Positions 63,691-64,000 of a stretch of DNA of 64,000 nucleotides are shown piece by piece. Within the stretch, counting starts at the first letter, position 1. Every line of letters begins with the position of its first letter. The DNA is from Pyrinomonadaceae bacterium. Its GTDB lineage: Bacteria; Acidobacteriota; Blastocatellia; Pyrinomonadales; Pyrinomonadaceae. A model generated the notes under the pieces. It did not search any database. It was given only the letters and a program-made list of their open reading frames with translations, and had not been told where the DNA came from. Location: assembly GCA_019694355.1 (NCBI GenBank), contig JAIBCB010000001.1:711001-775000 (forward strand), in the 5' to 3' direction. The translations under genes were made by a program, and so were the position numbers.

Positions 63691-64000
63691 GCACACTCGA
63701 AGGCAAACGCATTCTCGTAACGGGCGGCACCGGTTCGCTTGGGCAGACGCTCGTCCGCCGCATTTTGACCGGTGAGATGGGACGCCCAAAAAGCATCACC
63801 GTCTTTTCTCGCGATGAGGCCAAGCAGCATTATATGCGGCTCGACTTTATGGAGAAAAAAGCTGCGACCGATGAGGTGATATATCAGAATTCCCAGGATC
63901 TGCTTAGGTTCACGATCGGCGATGTGCGCAATTATCCGGCATTGCTCGCCGCTATGCGAAACGCGGATGTTGTGTTCCACGCCGCAGCGTTGAAGCAGGT
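63687..64000 (+). CDS. CapE/WbjB-type UDP-GlcNAc 4,6-dehydratase/5-epimerase, N-terminal part
   Basis: From ATG 63687 (overlapping the reductase stop) an extended SDR runs to the window end. It reads EGKRILVTGGTGSLGQTLVRRIL, FSRDEAKQHYMRLDF, FTIGDVRNYPALLAAMRNADVVFHAAALKQ. The RDEAKQ and GDVRN..L pattern is that of UDP-N-acetylglucosamine 4,6-dehydratases that also invert C5 (WbjB, CapE, FnlA). The active-site part is outside the window, so the type is tentative. Confidence 0.8.
   Translation, partial: MSTLEGKRILVTGGTGSLGQTLVRRILTGEMGRPKSITVFSRDEAKQHYMRLDFMEKKAATDEVIYQNSQDLLRFTIGDVRNYPALLAAMRNADVVFHAAALKQ

Overview
The window is 64 kb of ordinary bacterial chromosome with GC a little above half by eye. 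It carries no insertion sequence, phage gene, CRISPR array or rRNA operon that I can see. The gene content suggests an Acidobacteriota member, probably class Blastocatellia (inference). It has an Oar-type TonB-dependent receptor with a carboxypeptidase-like N-terminal domain and no SusD partner, an alternative complex III operon, a ROK regulator with a sugar-acid locus, and a large envelope polysaccharide locus.

Layout. (1) 1-2903: the 5' end of a radical SAM gene leaving the window on the minus strand, a lipoprotein with two NTF2-like (DUF4440) domains closed by a strong terminator, and an orphan 2-oxoacid:ferredoxin oxidoreductase beta subunit. (2) 2912-23487: a sugar and sugar-acid utilisation locus. 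It holds KDPG-type aldolase (minus strand), KDG kinase, ROK regulator, Na+/solute symporter, SDR dehydrogenase, a periplasmic-binding-protein fold without a signal peptide, TonB receptor, GH38 alpha-mannosidase-like enzyme, Tat-exported six-hairpin glycosidase, esterase, glucarate/fuconate-type dehydratase, an exported DUF4185-like protein, FAH-family hydrolase and a second SDR. A 2-keto-3-deoxy acid could leave either through kinase plus aldolase or through SDR plus FAH hydrolase. (3) 23503-26415: divergent tyrosine phenol-lyase and tryptophanase genes separated by a consensus CRP-type box. (4) 26517-41707: one tightly packed minus-strand transcription unit running Rrf2 regulator, diheme cytochrome c (NarC-like), narGHJI, actABCDEF. 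It joins a complete respiratory nitrate reductase to a complete alternative complex III. A divergent PAS-LuxR regulator with a four-cysteine cluster starts at 41811. (5) 42474-46061: tRNA-Cys and tRNA-Gly with repeats and hairpins, then NagZ with a peptide-binding lipoprotein. (6) 46062-49063: HIT protein and MutS. (7) 49235-64000: a surface polysaccharide locus with Wza/Wzc-type export and chain-length proteins, GDP-mannose 3,5-epimerase, glycosyltransferases, Wzx flippase, Wzy-like polymerase, methyltransferase, an unusual heptose-phosphate adenylyltransferase/heptose isomerase fusion, heptose kinase, GT9 heptosyltransferase, an RmlD-like reductase and the start of a CapE/WbjB-type dehydratase cut by the window end.

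How the parts work together. The most striking arrangement is the nar-act supra-operon. NarGHI and ACIII both draw on the quinol pool, and their co-transcription behind an Rrf2 iron-sulfur sensor suggests an anaerobic branch where ACIII feeds periplasmic cytochromes for later steps of nitrogen-oxide respiration. No oxidase or downstream denitrification gene is in the window, so this remains inference. The sugar locus looks like a polysaccharide utilisation locus in acidobacterial style. The envelope locus looks like a complete Wzx/Wzy-type assembly pathway. Starts were chosen by ribosome-binding sites, signal peptides and family lengths; where uncertain this is stated.
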